Assembly (NCBI RefSeq): GCF_001905795.1
Contig: NZ_LIXJ01000001.1
Location: 124,001-188,000 of the forward strand
Origin: Streptomyces sp. CB01580
GTDB lineage: Bacteria > Actinomycetota > Actinomycetes > Streptomycetales > Streptomycetaceae
Direction of reading: 5' to 3'
Length of the DNA: 64,000 nt
The translations under genes and the position numbers were made by a program. The notes beneath the pieces were generated by a model. That model had not been told where the DNA came from and did not search any database. It worked only from the letters and a program-made list of their open reading frames with translations. Of the stretch, positions 62,835-64,000 are shown piece by piece (the stretch's first letter is position 1; each line of letters starts with the position of its first letter).

Positions 62835-64000
62835 ATGCAGTGGTTCACCGCGGACGGGTACTGGCTCAGCCGGCTGATCTTCCAGCGGGCCCTGGCCGGG
62901 GTCTACCTGTTCGCCTTCCTCGCCGCCGCGCTCCAGTTCCGGGCGCTGATCGGTGAACGCGGCATGCTGCCCGTGCCGGACTTCCTCCGGCGCACGGACT
63001 GGCGCGACGCGCCCGGTCTGTTCCGGCTCCACTATTCCGACCGCTTCTTCGCGTGCGTCGCCTGGACGGGCTGTGCCCTCGCCGTCGCTCTGCTCGCGGG
63101 CGCGGACTCGTACGTTCCGCTCTGGGCGGCGATGGCGCTCTGGGCGCTGGCGTGGGCGCTGTACCTGTCGATCGTCCAGGTCGGCCAGACCTGGTACGCC
63201 TTCGGCTGGGAGTCGCTGCTGCTGGAGACCGGCTTCCTCGCCGTGTTCCTCGGCAACGCGCACACGGCTCCGCCCGTACTGGTGCTGTGGCTGCTGCGCT
63301 GGGTGCTGTTCCGGGTGGAGTTCGGCGCCGGGCTGATCAAGATCCGGGGCGACGAGTGCTGGCGCAGGCTGACATGCCTGTACTACCACCATGAGACGCA
63401 GCCGATGCCGGGGCCGCTGAGCTGGTTCTTCCACCGGCTGCCGAAGCCGGTGCACCGGACCGAGGTGGCGGCGAACCATGTGACCCAGCTCCTCGTGCCG
63501 GTGTTCCTCTTCACTCCGCAGCCGGTGGCGAGCGCCGCCGCGGGGCTGATGATCGTCACCCAGCTGTGGCTGGTGGTCTCGGGGAACTTCGCCTGGCTGA
63601 ACTGGCTGACGATCACGCTGGCCCTGCCCGCCGTCGACTGGTCCCTGTTCGCCGAGCCGCCGGCGCAGTCCGCGCCGCCGCTCTGGTACGAGATCGTCGT
63701 CATCGCCGTCACCGCGCTGGTGCTGTTCCTCAGCTACCGTCCGGCACGCAATCTGGTCTCCCGGCGCCAGGTGATGAACCGCTCGTTCGACCCGCTGCAT
63801 CTGGTCAACACCTACGGCGCGTTCGGCAGCATCAGCCGGGTACGGCTGGAGGTCGTGGTCGAGGGCACGGACGAGGAGGTGCTCCACGAGGGCACCGCCT
63901 GGCGGGAGTACGGGTTCCGCGGCAAGCCGGGCGACCCGCGCCGGCTGCCCCGGCAGTTCGCCCCGTACCATCTGCGGCTCGACTGGCTGATGTGGTTCGC
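62835..64000 (+). CDS. Lipase maturation factor family membrane protein (partial, runs off the right end)
   Basis: The frame is open for 388 codons to the window end. It starts MQWFTADGYWLSRLIFQRAL and has several helices. Family blocks are FRVEFGAGLIKIRGDECWR (about 157-175), YYHHETQPMPGPLSWFFHRL (about 181-200), GNFAWLNWLT and the region around LVNTYGAFGSISRVRLEVVV. Relatives are lipase maturation factor 1-like proteins. The bacterial function is unclear, and the name is by homology. GGAGG overlaps GTG 62832 and is only two bases from ATG 62835, so the exact start is uncertain. Confidence 0.82.
   Translation, partial: MQWFTADGYWLSRLIFQRALAGVYLFAFLAAALQFRALIGERGMLPVPDFLRRTDWRDAPGLFRLHYSDRFFACVAWTGCALAVALLAGADSYVPLWAAMALWALAWALYLSIVQVGQTWYAFGWESLLLETGFLAVFLGNAHTAPPVLVLWLLRWVLFRVEFGAGLIKIRGDECWRRLTCLYYHHETQPMPGPLSWFFHRLPKPVHRTEVAANHVTQLLVPVFLFTPQPVASAAAGLMIVTQLWLVVSGNFAWLNWLTITLALPAVDWSLFAEPPAQSAPPLWYEIVVIAVTALVLFLSYRPARNLVSRRQVMNRSFDPLHLVNTYGAFGSISRVRLEVVVEGTDEEVLHEGTAWREYGFRGKPGDPRRLPRQFAPYHLRLDWLMWF

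Overview
The window is about 72-73 % G+C, with codon third positions almost all G or C, AGGAGG-type ribosome sites, many GTGA/ATGA start-stop overlaps and actinobacterial gene families (ergothioneine operon, LacI, LytTR and SpoIIE-type regulators, DasR-like operators, DUF574 methyltransferase). It reads as chromosomal DNA of a Streptomyces or a close relative. I saw no tRNA, rRNA, CRISPR array, transposase, integrase or phage structural gene.

Layout. 1-12.4 kb: the start of a membrane protein, a membrane-anchored esterase, a cobalamin riboswitch followed by an ABC importer (btuF-btuC-btuD-like), an orphan peptide-type binding lipoprotein, a 5'-truncated ClpC-like ATPase, a pirin and a TPR protein. 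A second cobalamin riboswitch, on the minus strand, precedes cbtB-cbtA. 12.4-18.4 kb: a histidine-phosphatase-fold protein without its catalytic histidines, a disulfide oxidoreductase facing a thioredoxin, a LacI regulator, and an overlapping PemK-like / PARG-like pair. 18.5-24.6 kb: the ergothioneine operon egtABCD (egtA carries a TTA codon), convergent with an acyltransferase pair that looks like ornithine-lipid synthesis. 24.9-34 kb: a DasA-like sugar-binding lipoprotein, dodecin, a HAD phosphatase, a pyruvyl transferase, a short UvrA-like protein and a multidomain chitinase.

34-43.9 kb: sdhCAB with a divergent LysR regulator, a DUF574 methyltransferase coupled to a PAS-GGDEF-EAL protein, and a DUF4239 pair. 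44-53 kb: a polysaccharide deacetylase, a universal stress protein, an amino-acid permease, an ECF sigma factor with a convergently overlapping zinc anti-sigma candidate, and a minus-strand set of LytTR regulator, DUF485 protein, SSS symporter and LytS-type kinase. 52.8-64 kb: an Fpg/Nei glycosylase with a large internal deletion, a wax-ester synthase/DGAT, a PAS-GAF-PP2C-ATPase regulator, FprA, a second chitinase, two FecCD permeases behind an iron box, a DUF1990 protein behind two strong palindromes, and the start of a lipase-maturation-factor protein.

Connections. Two riboswitches make vitamin B12/cobalt supply a theme of the left end. Three genes spread over 33 kb (the DasA-like lipoprotein and both chitinases) share one promoter plan: a -35 box, a 17-bp spacer holding a DasR-type palindrome, and a -10 box. 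This points to a common chitin/N-acetylglucosamine regulon. Several genes look like reduced or decayed family members (ClpC-like, Fpg-like, the histidine phosphatase, the first FecCD permease). No wholly new multi-gene system is evident. The best leads are the reduced proteins, the shared operators and the unusual couplings listed as findings.
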